Assembly (NCBI GenBank): GCA_036268875.1 | Contig: DATATI010000087.1 | Span: 121,982-185,981 of the forward strand | DNA length: 64,000 nucleotides | Origin: Polyangia bacterium | GTDB taxonomy: Bacteria; Myxococcota_A; Polyangia; Fen-1088 | Direction of reading: 5' to 3' | Shown: positions 28,353-36,740 of the stretch, piece after piece | How the letters are laid out: each line of letters begins with the position of its first letter | Numbering within the stretch: the first letter of the stretch is position 1 | Made by a program: the position numbers and the translations under genes | The notes under the pieces: generated by a model | The model's input: the letters and a program-made list of their open reading frames with translations, nothing else | Database searches by the model: none | What the model was told of the DNA's origin: nothing

Positions 28353-29917
28353 GCGCGGCCTCCGGCGGCGGTGGCCAGGCGCAGCGACGGCTCGGCGCCG
28401 GTCGGCGCGCTGATGCGGGGCACGCGCACAAAAAACGTCGACCCGACGCCCGGCTTGCTTTGCACCGAGATGGTGCCGCCCAGCGCGGCGGTGAGCTGCC
28501 GGCAGATCGCCAGGCCGAGGCCCGTGCCCTTGCCGCGCCCTTTGGTGGTGTAGAACGGTTCGAAGATGCGCCGCAGGTCATCGGGCGCGATGCCGTGGCC
28601 GGTATCGGTGATGGTGATCAGCACGTCGTCCCCGGCTGCTTTGGCGGCGACGGTGACGTGGCCGTCCTTGTCCACGGCGTCCAGGGCGTTCGACAGCAGA
28701 TTGATCACGATCTGGCGCAGCAATCCCGGATCGGTGACCAGCGAGTCGACGGGGGGGGCAACTTGAAACGCCACGCTGGCCCGCCCCGGCTCGGTGCCGC
28801 GAGTGACCTCGATGGCCTCTTCCAGCAGCTTGGGCAGCGACGTGGGCTGGCGATCGGGTTCCAGCGGGCGGGTGGAATCGAGATAGTCGCGCACGATGCG
28901 GCTGATGCGTTCGATCTCGCGGCCCGAGACTTCCAGGCGCTCACGCAGCGCCGGATCCAGATCGCGTTGCAACAAGGCCAGCTGCACGTGACCCGACACC
29001 GACGACAGCGGCGTGCCGATCTCGTGGGCCAGCTGCGCGGCTAACTGGCCCAGCGTGGCCAGGCGAACCTTCGAGGCATTCTCGCGCCGCATCTCGAACA
29101 GCAGGCGGTTCAGCTGGCCCAGCTGGCCGTTTTTTTCGGAAAGGTCGCGCGTGGCGGCTTCGATCTCGGCGCCCAGACGTTGGTTGAAGGCGCGAATCTG
29201 GGCGTCGGCCTGCGACAGTCGTTCCAGCATGCGGTTGAATCCTTGTGACAGACGCCCGACCTCGTCGACGGTATCGACGGGCACGCGGCGCGAAAGGTCG
29301 CCGGCCTCGACGTCGCGCATGGCGCCGGCCAAAACCTCCAGCGGCTTGCCCACCACCTTTTGCGTGATGAGTCCGGAGACCAGCGTCAGCACCACCAGGA
29401 GGCCGATGGCGAACACCAGTGAGATGCGCTCTTCGGTTTCCAGCAGGCCCTTGACCGGGCCCAACGTCCACTTCATCAGCAGGGTCGCTTGCCACGGACC
29501 TTTCAGGTCGACCGGCAATTCGATGGGCGTTTCCTCGGCACTGCCGGCATCCTGTTTGGTGACCACCAGAGGCTGGCGGCGAATGGGGGCGAACCGGGTG
29601 ATCTCCGGGCGCTCGCCGCGGGGGGCGACGATGCGGCTGGAAGGGGTTTCGGCCTCGCGGTAGACGGACAGCTCCAGGCGGACGATCCGGCTGTGGCGGT
29701 TGACGTAGCCGTACAGCTTTTCTTCCAGATCGCGATCGTCGGCGTCGGCGTCGACGATCTTCAGGTCTTCGGCGATGTCGTGCGCCAGCTCTTCCGCCGA
29801 CGTCTGCGCGTCCTTGATGATCCGCGCCCGCGTCAGATAAAGCCGCCCCCACGATGCCACGCCTACGGTCGCCGCCACGCTGACGGCGATGAGCCAAATC
29901 TTTGTCCGGATGGTCAC
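28349..29917 (-). CDS. Membrane sensor histidine kinase
   Basis: The 522-residue partner of the regulator has two transmembrane helices (about residues 5-25 and 170-192) enclosing a periplasmic sensor domain, a HAMP domain (PLEVLAGAMRDVEAGDLSRRV), a coiled-coil, a HisKA domain with phospho-acceptor His in AAQLAHEIGTPLSSV, and an HATPase domain (NLLSNALDAV, DTGHGIAPDD, GKGTGLGLAI). GTG 29917 was chosen because a TATACT hexamer sits just 15 bases upstream and the first membrane helix follows directly; a longer ORF from 29962 exists. The PLSSVSGH pattern is typical of NtrB-like kinases. Confidence 0.92.
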   Translation of the reverse strand: MTIRTKIWLIAVSVAATVGVASWGRLYLTRARIIKDAQTSAEELAHDIAEDLKIVDADADDRDLEEKLYGYVNRHSRIVRLELSVYREAETPSSRIVAPRGERPEITRFAPIRRQPLVVTKQDAGSAEETPIELPVDLKGPWQATLLMKWTLGPVKGLLETEERISLVFAIGLLVVLTLVSGLITQKVVGKPLEVLAGAMRDVEAGDLSRRVPVDTVDEVGRLSQGFNRMLERLSQADAQIRAFNQRLGAEIEAATRDLSEKNGQLGQLNRLLFEMRRENASKVRLATLGQLAAQLAHEIGTPLSSVSGHVQLALLQRDLDPALRERLEVSGREIERISRIVRDYLDSTRPLEPDRQPTSLPKLLEEAIEVTRGTEPGRASVAFQVAPPVDSLVTDPGLLRQIVINLLSNALDAVDKDGHVTVAAKAAGDDVLITITDTGHGIAPDDLRRIFEPFYTTKGRGKGTGLGLAICRQLTAALGGTISVQSKPGVGSTFFVRVPRISAPTGAEPSLRLATAAGGRA

Positions 29918-29968
29918 GGGTCGAGCGCCCCAGTATACCGGCGCTGCAAGACCAGCACCCAACCCGCA

Positions 29969-30008
29969 AAACGAAACCCCCCGGAACGCTTGCGCGCGCC
30001 GGGGGTCT
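29969..30008 (-). terminator. Intrinsic terminator of the lysine-rich small protein gene
   Basis: On the minus strand ACCCCCGG and CCGGGGGGT form an 8-bp GC stem with one bulged base and a 14-base loop, followed by TTTCGTTTT. It starts 48 bases after the stop of the small gene at 30056 and would stop transcription before the histidine kinase. Confidence 0.7.
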
Positions 30009-30055
30009 TAAACTGGCGCTCGTGCGGCCTTTCAGCCGACGAATGCCAGGAGTAA

Positions 30056-30235
30056 CTACTCCTTCTTCTCTTCCTTCTTCTCGCCCTCGGCCTTCTTGCC
30101 CTTCTTGGCCTTCTTCTCCTTCTTCTCGCCGGAGGGGGCGTCGCCCGCGGGGGCCGGATCAGCGGCCTTGGCAACGGTCCAGGTGGCGGGGAGGAGAACG
30201 GCGAGCGCGAGGAAGATGGAGCGAACGAGCGTCAT
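30056..30235 (-). CDS. Tiny exported lysine/glutamate-rich protein, 59 residues
   Basis: The product is a signal peptide (MTLVRSIFLALAVLLPATWTVAKA) followed by a roughly 35-residue mature chain made almost only of Lys, Glu, Ala and Gly. Start ATG 30235 has GGAG at 6 bases. A GGAGC-TTCG-GCTCC tetraloop hairpin lies in its leader at 30264-30277 and a clear intrinsic terminator follows, so this is a genuine, independently transcribed gene. I do not recognise a family. The charged tail could bind nucleic acid or the cell wall. Confidence 0.72.
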   Translation of the reverse strand: MTLVRSIFLALAVLLPATWTVAKAADPAPAGDAPSGEKKEKKAKKGKKAEGEKKEEKKE

Positions 30236-30468
30236 GGGCAACTCCTGGATTGGGTTTACATTCGGAGCCGAAGCTCCATTGCGGGCCGCCAAGAATGCAG
30301 TGGTTATGCCACGGCATGACGGCCGGTCGATTGCCGTCCTTCTGGCCACTTAGGGTCGCGGACGGTTTTGGCGCGATGGACTTGGTGGGGCAATCTTGCG
30401 ACTGCGCGCGGGCCGCATGTGGCGATCCGCCTCACATCGTGGATTGGTGTGCTCTTCTGACGCTCGCG

Positions 30469-30939
30469 CTATTTGCCGGGTGCGGTCAGGATGGCGATGT
30501 GATTGGCGCCGGCTTTTTTCGCCACCGACATGATGTCCACCGCCGCGCCCAGCAGAACGTTCTTGTCGCCCCGAATGAGCAGCGTCTCCGAACCGACGTC
30601 GGTCAGGGCTTTGTGGATCTCCGCCTCCAGGTTGGCGACTTCGATTTTCTTGGCGCCCAGATAGACTTCGTTGCTTTTGGTCACCGTGAGAACCGGATCG
30701 CTGCGCCGCTGCGACACCGGTCCGGCGGTGTTGGCTTTTGGCAGGACCACCTTCATGCCCGCGCGCGACGATGCTTCCGATTCGACCAGCGCCGTCGACG
30801 TCACCATGAAGATGATCAGCAGAACCAAAAAAACGTCGGTGAGCGGCGTGATGTTGATCTCCGCGACAATGTTTTCAGAGCCGATGTCCGCTTCGCCGTC
30901 GCCGGTGCTGGCGTCTTCCAGTTGGATGTTGATGGCCAT
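30469..30939 (-). CDS. exbD: ExbD/TolR-family biopolymer transport protein
   Basis: The 156-residue product has one N-terminal transmembrane helix with the key Asp of the proton path (INITPLTDVFLVLLIIFMVTS) and a periplasmic domain of about 100 residues. It follows the ExbB/TolQ gene by 2 bases. It probably couples proton flow to an outer-membrane process; no TonB or TolA gene is near, so the client is unknown. The ATG at 30939 was chosen because homology starts there; the frame is open further upstream inside the exbB gene. Confidence 0.9.
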   Translation of the reverse strand: MAINIQLEDASTGDGEADIGSENIVAEINITPLTDVFLVLLIIFMVTSTALVESEASSRAGMKVVLPKANTAGPVSQRRSDPVLTVTKSNEVYLGAKKIEVANLEAEIHKALTDVGSETLLIRGDKNVLLGAAVDIMSVAKKAGANHIAILTAPGK

Positions 30940-30941
30940 CG

Positions 30942-31658
30942 TTACGCCGTGGCAGGGCCCGTCGCGCCCGCGCTGGTCGGTTCGGCGGCGGAAGGCGTAG
31001 ACGTCGCGGCGGCTGGCGCGCTGGTGCCGGCGCGGCCTTTGGCCAGCTCGCCCAGCGCAGTCAGGAACTCCTCGCAGTAAAGCTTGTAGTGCAAGGCCAG
31101 GGCGTTCACCCGCGAGACGAAATAGTTGTAGGCGATGACGGCGTAGATCGCGACCAGCAGGCCAGCCGCCGTCGCCACCAGCGCGGCGGCGATCCCTTGC
31201 GACACGACCTTGAAGCCGCCCGTTCCCGCCACCGACATCGACTGGAATGCCTTCAAGATGCCGACCACCGTGCCGAAAAGACCGACGAACGGCGCCGACG
31301 ATCCGACCGTGCCCAGCGCCCACAAATATCGCTTGAACGACAACACCGCCGCCGCTCGCTGGGAGGTGACGGCCTCGGTGGTCTTGTGCGGCGTCTTCTG
31401 AAAAACCTGCAGGCCGCGTTCGAAGACCTCGGCCAGCGGGACCGAAGACATCTCACACAGCGCCGCCGCCTTGCCCAGATCGCCGGCGGAAAGGGCGTCG
31501 ACCACCCGATTCTTGAACGCCTCCGACTTGGGCTGGATATTCCACAGCGCGTACATCCGCTCGCAAATCACCGTCAATCCAGCCAGCGACCACAACAGCA
31601 GCAGCGACAGGATCACCCACTCGTCGCGAACCAGGTTCCGGATCATTTCCCAGGACAT
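30942..31658 (-). CDS. exbB: ExbB/TolQ-family proton channel
   Basis: The 238-residue product has three membrane helices: one near residues 14-34, then the pair in LWALGTVGSSAPFVGLFGTVVGILKAFQS and GIAAALVATAAGLLVAIYAVIAYN, matching MotA/TolQ/ExbB channels. Its C-terminus is Ala/Pro/Thr-rich and unusual in length. The start ATG 31658 has no strong ribosome site. It forms a two-gene unit with the exbD gene. Confidence 0.92.
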   Translation of the reverse strand: MSWEMIRNLVRDEWVILSLLLLWSLAGLTVICERMYALWNIQPKSEAFKNRVVDALSAGDLGKAAALCEMSSVPLAEVFERGLQVFQKTPHKTTEAVTSQRAAAVLSFKRYLWALGTVGSSAPFVGLFGTVVGILKAFQSMSVAGTGGFKVVSQGIAAALVATAAGLLVAIYAVIAYNYFVSRVNALALHYKLYCEEFLTALGELAKGRAGTSAPAAATSTPSAAEPTSAGATGPATA

Positions 31659-31748
31659 GCGCCGAAAATTGTACCGCGGAACCTGGCCCGGCGCCCTAGT
31701 TCCGCCGGTCTCAGCGCGCCGGCGCCGGTTTTCCCCTAAAATCCCTGC

Positions 31749-34049
31749 GTGGCCACCACCTCCGTTGATATTGACCGCGCGGCAGCGGCGCGCGCGGTGG
31801 CCTCGGCGATCGGCGCGGTGGCGGTGACCGAAGTCGCGCTGACGCTGATGGAAGCGTTGCTGGTTTGCGTGCCCATCGTCGCGCTGGCCGGTCAATCGCT
31901 GACCGCCAGCGGCGAGACGCCGCGGATCGTGGCGGTGATCCTTGTGCTGCTGGTCCTGTCGTGGATGCGGGCCATCGATCGTGTTCGGCCGGTGCTGGCG
32001 GCGCGGGCGGCCAAGCTGCGCGGCCAGGCTTTGCTCCCGGCCGCCGAGGACGCCGCTCAGCGGGCAATGGCGCGCGCGCCGCTGGAGATGGCCCTCATAC
32101 GCTGGGGCGTGTGGACGACGGTCGGCATCGGCGTCGGGGTGTTGCTGGCGGCGCGCCACCTTCTGGCCTGGCCGTCGGCGGTGGGCGTGGCATGCGTGGG
32201 TTTTTTGCATGCGGGTGGCGCGGCGGCCATTCGCGGGATCGCCTGGGAGCGAATGCTGGATCCGGTGCGGCAGAAGATCTTGCCAAACCTGGAGCCGCTC
32301 CGCGCATTCGCCGCCGGGTACCGCCGTCGCCTGTGCATGACGGCCATCGCGCTGGTGGGCCTTGGTCATGCGGTGGCGTCGGCGCTGATCGCCGTGTTCA
32401 CCGGCCTCACCTCCGTGCAGGCGGGGACGCTGCTGGCCCTGACGGTGCCGGCGCTGGTGATCCCGATGCTGATCTGGTTTCGCTCGCTGGCCCGGCGGAC
32501 CGTGCCCATCGAACATTACTTCGAGCTGGCCATCCGGCGTCCGACTTCGCGCGGGCCGGCGCGCGACGACCCGGCGGCGGTGGCGGCGTTTCGCTCGGCG
32601 CAGTCGATCCCGTATCGCCTGGCGGTGTACCAGTCCTTGGCCTGTTCGGTGGCGGCGGTGGCGGTGGTGGCGGTGGGCCGACGGCTGACGGGGTTCAACA
32701 CCTCTATCGCCGGGCGCCTGCTGGGAGCGATCGGTCTGATGGTGCTGGCGTCGGGTTTGTACGAGACGCTGCTGTTGCGCGACGTGCTGCGGCCGCTGCT
32801 GGCACAGCTTGGCTCACGCCACCGGCTGCCGGCGGTGGACGTCCGGTCGAAGCTCGGGTTGCGGCGCAAGCTGATGCTGTTCTTTGGCGGCGTCATCGTT
32901 CTCAGCTCGGGTCTGGTGCTGCTCTTCGCGCTGTCGCCGCGGCACGGGCCGGCGATGATGATCGGCTCGACGGCGCTGGCCTTGGCTCTGGCGCTGGGAT
33001 TGGTGGTGCTCATCGTACGCGACCTGGTGACGCCCATTCACGCGCTGGAAGAACGCGCTGACGAGATGGCGCGCGGCGAGCTGGCCCGCCCGGTCCCGCC
33101 ATCGGGCGAAGCCGACGAGATCGGTCGCCTGACCTTTGCGTTCGAAGAGATGCGGCGGGCCTTGCGCGACAAGCTGCGCTCGACCGAATCGTTGAACATC
33201 GACCTTGAACGCGAGGTGCGCCGGCGCACCGAGGTGCTGGAGCAACGCAACACCGAGCTGCACGAGGCCCTGGAGAAACTGCGCCGCGCCCAGGACGATC
33301 TGGTGCGCACGGAAAAACTGGCGTCGATGGGCCGCCTGGTCGCCGGCATCGCTCACGAGATCAACAACCCGGTCAACGCCGTCATCAACACGCTGGGACC
33401 GCTGCAGGATTGCATTCACCAGATCACCGCAGCCGCGACCCCGGAAAAGATCGCCAGCGCCGTCGTTGACGCCGAGGAGATGCTGCGCGTGGTGCAGCGA
33501 GGCGCCGCGCGCAGCAAGGCCATCGTGCAGGCGCTGCACAATTATTCGCGCGGCGATGAATCCGTCCCGCGCGAGCTGAACCTGTCGCGCAGCATCGACG
33601 ACACCATCGATCTGCTGCGCCACCGCCTGAAGAATGTCCGGGTCGAAAAAGAGATCGACGCCGACCTGCGTGTGGTGGGGTTCGCCGGTCAGATCGATCA
33701 GGTGCTGATGAACCTGGTGACCAACGCCGCGCAAGCCATCGGCGAGCGTCCACAAGGCGGCACCATCCGCATCGTCGTGCGCGCCGATCATGGGGAGGCG
33801 CAGATCAGCGTCTCCGACGACGGAGCGGGCATTCCAGCCGAGGTGTTGCCGCGCATCTTCGATCCGTTCTTCACCACCAAGGACGTCGGCGAAGGGACCG
33901 GGCTGGGGCTATCCATCGTCCACGGGATCATCGAGCGACACGGAGGGCGCATCCGGGCCGACAGCCATCTCGGCGAGGGAACGACCTTTCGCATCTGGTT
34001 GCCGCTGCGGCCGCCGGCCCTCGAGTCGGCGATCCGGTCGCGGTCCTAG
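31749..34049 (+). CDS. Large multi-pass membrane sensor histidine kinase
   Basis: The 766-residue product has an N-terminal membrane region of roughly seven or eight helices extending to about residue 425, a HAMP domain (LVTPIHALEERADEMARGEL), a coiled-coil, HisKA with phospho-acceptor His in LVAGIAHEINNPVNAV, and HATPase (NLVTNAAQAI, SDDGAGIPAEV, GEGTGLGLSIVHG). The GTG start is weakly supported by context. It is followed after 193 bases by an NtrC-type response regulator on the same strand, so the two probably form a pair that reports the membrane state to that regulator. Confidence 0.9.
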   Translation: MATTSVDIDRAAAARAVASAIGAVAVTEVALTLMEALLVCVPIVALAGQSLTASGETPRIVAVILVLLVLSWMRAIDRVRPVLAARAAKLRGQALLPAAEDAAQRAMARAPLEMALIRWGVWTTVGIGVGVLLAARHLLAWPSAVGVACVGFLHAGGAAAIRGIAWERMLDPVRQKILPNLEPLRAFAAGYRRRLCMTAIALVGLGHAVASALIAVFTGLTSVQAGTLLALTVPALVIPMLIWFRSLARRTVPIEHYFELAIRRPTSRGPARDDPAAVAAFRSAQSIPYRLAVYQSLACSVAAVAVVAVGRRLTGFNTSIAGRLLGAIGLMVLASGLYETLLLRDVLRPLLAQLGSRHRLPAVDVRSKLGLRRKLMLFFGGVIVLSSGLVLLFALSPRHGPAMMIGSTALALALALGLVVLIVRDLVTPIHALEERADEMARGELARPVPPSGEADEIGRLTFAFEEMRRALRDKLRSTESLNIDLEREVRRRTEVLEQRNTELHEALEKLRRAQDDLVRTEKLASMGRLVAGIAHEINNPVNAVINTLGPLQDCIHQITAAATPEKIASAVVDAEEMLRVVQRGAARSKAIVQALHNYSRGDESVPRELNLSRSIDDTIDLLRHRLKNVRVEKEIDADLRVVGFAGQIDQVLMNLVTNAAQAIGERPQGGTIRIVVRADHGEAQISVSDDGAGIPAEVLPRIFDPFFTTKDVGEGTGLGLSIVHGIIERHGGRIRADSHLGEGTTFRIWLPLRPPALESAIRSRS

Positions 34050-34192
34050 ACTAGCGGAGGCCTTGTCAATCTGGCACGGCGTCTATGGTCCGAGGCGCGG
34101 GTCTGTCAATTTGACATTTGTTTCTCTGGCCTGGACAAGTTGTCGTAGACTTCGCCGACGTGATTCTCGGCAGTTATGGGTTCCTGAGAGAA

Positions 34193-34209
34193 TTGGCACC
34201 GCGGTTGAA
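34193..34209 (+). promoter_or_regulatory. Sigma-54-like promoter upstream of the NtrC-type regulator
   Basis: TTGGCACCGCGGTTGAA lies 34 bases before the regulator ATG. It matches the -24/-12 consensus TGGCAC-N5-TTGC with the conserved GG and TTG in place but with A instead of C at the -12 position. Spacing between the elements is correct. The gene it would drive is itself a sigma-54 activator, and the type II secretion operon follows. The -12 mismatch keeps this tentative. Confidence 0.35.
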
Positions 34210-34242
34210 GGGTTCTTGAGGTCAACCAAGGGGGATGTCGGA

Positions 34243-35745
34243 ATGGCTTTGACCAAAGAGGTTCTGGCGCCGGACGGGCCGGCCGCCGTGCCGGCCAACG
34301 CGCCGACCGTATTGGTGGTGGACGACGAACCGGGCATCGTCGATTCGCTGCAGAAGATCCTCGAGCGCGAGTCGCTGCGTGTGCTGACCGCCGGGTCCGG
34401 TGGCGAGGCGCTGGAGCTGATCCGCCGCGAGCCGGTTTCGGTGCTGGTCACTGATCTCATGATGCCGGGCATGTCGGGGATCGATCTGCTGCGCGCCAGC
34501 CGCAGCGTCTCGCCCGAGACCGAAACGATTCTGATGACCGCATATGGAACGGTGGAGAACGCCGTCGATGCCATGAAGCAGGGGGCGTACGACTTCGTGA
34601 CCAAGCCGCTCAAGCGCGCGCATCTGCTGCGCGTGGTGGGCAAGGCGCTGGAAAAACGCTCGCTGGTGCAGGAGAACCGCTCACTGCGCGCGCAGCTGGC
34701 TGCGCACAAGAAGCGGACTCTGATTGGCCAGTCGCTGTCGTGGCGGCGGACCATGGACATCGTGCTGCAGGCGGCGCCGTCGCTGGCCACGGTGTTGCTG
34801 CTGGGGGAATCGGGCACCGGCAAAGAGTTGTTGGCGCGGGCCATTCATGACTCGTCGCCGCGAGCGGGTGGGCCGTTCGTGCCGGTGAACTGCGCCGCCC
34901 TGCCGGAGACCATCCTTGAGGCCGAGCTGTTCGGCTACGAGAAAGGCGCCTTCACCGGCGCCGTGCAACGGCACGACGGCCGGTTTTTGCAGGCCAACGG
35001 GGGCACCCTTTTTCTCGACGAGATCGGCGAGATCCCTACGCACGTGCAGGTGAAGTTGCTGCGCGTGTTGCAGGAGGGCGAGGTCGAACGGCTGGGTGGC
35101 CGCACCAACAGGGTCGACCTGCGTCTGGTGGCCGCCACCAATCAGGATCTCCGGGCCGCCGTTCGCGAAGGGCGCTTCCGCGAAGATCTCTATTACCGAC
35201 TGAACGTCATCGCCGTGCCAATTCCGCCGCTGCGCGACCGCCGCGACGACATCCCGCTTTTGGCCGAGCACTTCCTGTCGCTGTACGCCGAGCGCAACGG
35301 ACGCCGGCTGGCTGGGTTCTCACGGGCGGCGATGGAAGCTTTGACCCGTCACGAATGGCCGGGCAACGTGCGCGAGTTGGAGAACTCCGTCGAGCGGGCG
35401 GTGGTGCTGTGCCGTGGCTCGGCCGTCGAGCTGGACGATCTGCCGCCAGAAGTACGCAGCGGGGGCGCCGCCGGCGGCGATGGACGCTCGCTGACCTTTG
35501 CCGTGGGGACGCCGCTCGAAGAGATCGAACGGCGAGTCATCCACGCCACGCTGGCCCACGTCGGCGGCGACAAGCGCCTGTGCGCGCAGCTTCTTGGGAT
35601 CGCCACGCGCACCATCTACCGCCGCCTGGAAGAAGAGCGGCCGGCCACTTTGGACGGCGCCGGCGACGACGCCAAGGACGTGGCCGACGACGCCGGTTCA
35701 GCCGTGCCAAATTGGCAGGCGGTCCCTGTGGGCGGATCTCGTTAA
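34243..35745 (+). CDS. NtrC-family sigma-54-dependent response regulator upstream of the type II secretion genes
   Basis: The 500-residue product has a receiver domain (Asp71 in VLVTDLMMPG, Lys in FVTKPL), an AAA+ sigma-54 domain ([25 protein letters not shown]) and a Fis-type helix-turn-helix (AQLLGIATRTIYRRLEE). ATG 34243 follows GGGGG at about 8 bases. Upstream is the large histidine kinase and directly downstream, after 71 bases, is gspC. It may therefore control secretion genes or its own operon. The C-terminal 40 residues are low-complexity acidic. Confidence 0.94.
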   Translation: MALTKEVLAPDGPAAVPANAPTVLVVDDEPGIVDSLQKILERESLRVLTAGSGGEALELIRREPVSVLVTDLMMPGMSGIDLLRASRSVSPETETILMTAYGTVENAVDAMKQGAYDFVTKPLKRAHLLRVVGKALEKRSLVQENRSLRAQLAAHKKRTLIGQSLSWRRTMDIVLQAAPSLATVLLLGESGTGKELLARAIHDSSPRAGGPFVPVNCAALPETILEAELFGYEKGAFTGAVQRHDGRFLQANGGTLFLDEIGEIPTHVQVKLLRVLQEGEVERLGGRTNRVDLRLVAATNQDLRAAVREGRFREDLYYRLNVIAVPIPPLRDRRDDIPLLAEHFLSLYAERNGRRLAGFSRAAMEALTRHEWPGNVRELENSVERAVVLCRGSAVELDDLPPEVRSGGAAGGDGRSLTFAVGTPLEEIERRVIHATLAHVGGDKRLCAQLLGIATRTIYRRLEEERPATLDGAGDDAKDVADDAGSAVPNWQAVPVGGSR

Positions 35746-35816
35746 CCCAGCGAGATCGCTGGGAGTCCTCGGCCATAGGGCTGGCCCCGCCGTTGCTTTG
35801 AAAAGGCCGGGGTTCC

Positions 35817-36740
35817 GTGGAGACACTGCTGCGCAAATACCTTTGGGCGATTGATCTGGCGGTGATCGCCCTGTGCGCGATGTTCGGCGCCCGCGCCACC
35901 GCCACCATCATCGAATCCAGTTTGACCCGCGGGCTGCCACCGCCGGCACGGCGCGCAACGCGGCCGGCGCAAATCGCCGCGACCATCTACACCAAGCAGA
36001 CCGACGAGATTTTGAAGCGGAACGTTTTCTGTTCGACCTGCCCGCCGATCCTCGGCGAAAAGGACAAGGGGCCCGTCGTCGACGTCAATCCTCAACCGGT
36101 CAAGACGACGCTGCCGCTGAAGCTGCTGGCGGTGATGTTCGCGCCCCCGCCGGTGGACCCGCGCTGGTCGATGGCCATCATCCGCGACAACGACGAAAAG
36201 TTCGCCGGGCCGTACGCCATCGGTTCGAAGATTCGCGAGGCGACCATCACCGACATCGGCGAGACGCGCGTCGATCTGAACGTTAGTGGCCGCAAGGAAT
36301 ATCTGGAGCTGATCGATAAGACGCCCGGCGCGACGCCCGCCGCGCCCGTCGCCATGCCGTCCGCGCCGCCCAGCGATCCGTTGATGGCGGAGATGGAAAG
36401 AGGCGTGAAGAAGATCAACGAGAACACCTACGAGGTGCAGCGCGGGACCGTCGATTCGCTGCTGGGCAACATGAGCGTGCTGTCGCGGGCGGCGCGCATC
36501 GTGCCCGAGCTGAAGGACGGCAAGGCGGCCGGCTTTCGGTTGTTCAGCGTGCGGCCCGACGGGCCGTTCGCGAAGATCGGATTTCAAAACGGCGACGTGA
36601 TCTCGGCGATCAACGGGCTTGATATGTCCAGCCCGGACAAAGCGCTGGAGGTCTACACCAAGCTTCGATCAGCCAGTCACCTGTCCATCGGGATGGAACG
36701 CAACGGTCAGAAAATAACCAAGGAATACAGCATCCGATGA
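35817..36740 (+). CDS. gspC: Type II secretion system inner-membrane protein GspC
   Basis: The 307-residue product has one transmembrane helix (about residues 10-30), a homology region that contacts the secretin (PLKLLAVMFAPPPVDPRWSMAIIRDND) and a C-terminal PDZ-like domain (GFRLFSVRPDGPFAKIGFQNGDVISAINGLDM). It recruits substrate to the secretin. Start GTG 35817 is supported by GGGG upstream. The stop overlaps the gspD ATG (ATGA). It opens a twelve-gene operon. The CSTCPP pair after the membrane is an uncommon feature. Confidence 0.92.
   Translation: METLLRKYLWAIDLAVIALCAMFGARATATIIESSLTRGLPPPARRATRPAQIAATIYTKQTDEILKRNVFCSTCPPILGEKDKGPVVDVNPQPVKTTLPLKLLAVMFAPPPVDPRWSMAIIRDNDEKFAGPYAIGSKIREATITDIGETRVDLNVSGRKEYLELIDKTPGATPAAPVAMPSAPPSDPLMAEMERGVKKINENTYEVQRGTVDSLLGNMSVLSRAARIVPELKDGKAAGFRLFSVRPDGPFAKIGFQNGDVISAINGLDMSSPDKALEVYTKLRSASHLSIGMERNGQKITKEYSIR

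Noticed and set aside
28748..28757. G homopolymer run inside the histidine kinase gene, possible phase-variation tract
   Set aside because: The kinase frame is intact on both sides, and the run is short for known slippage tracts.
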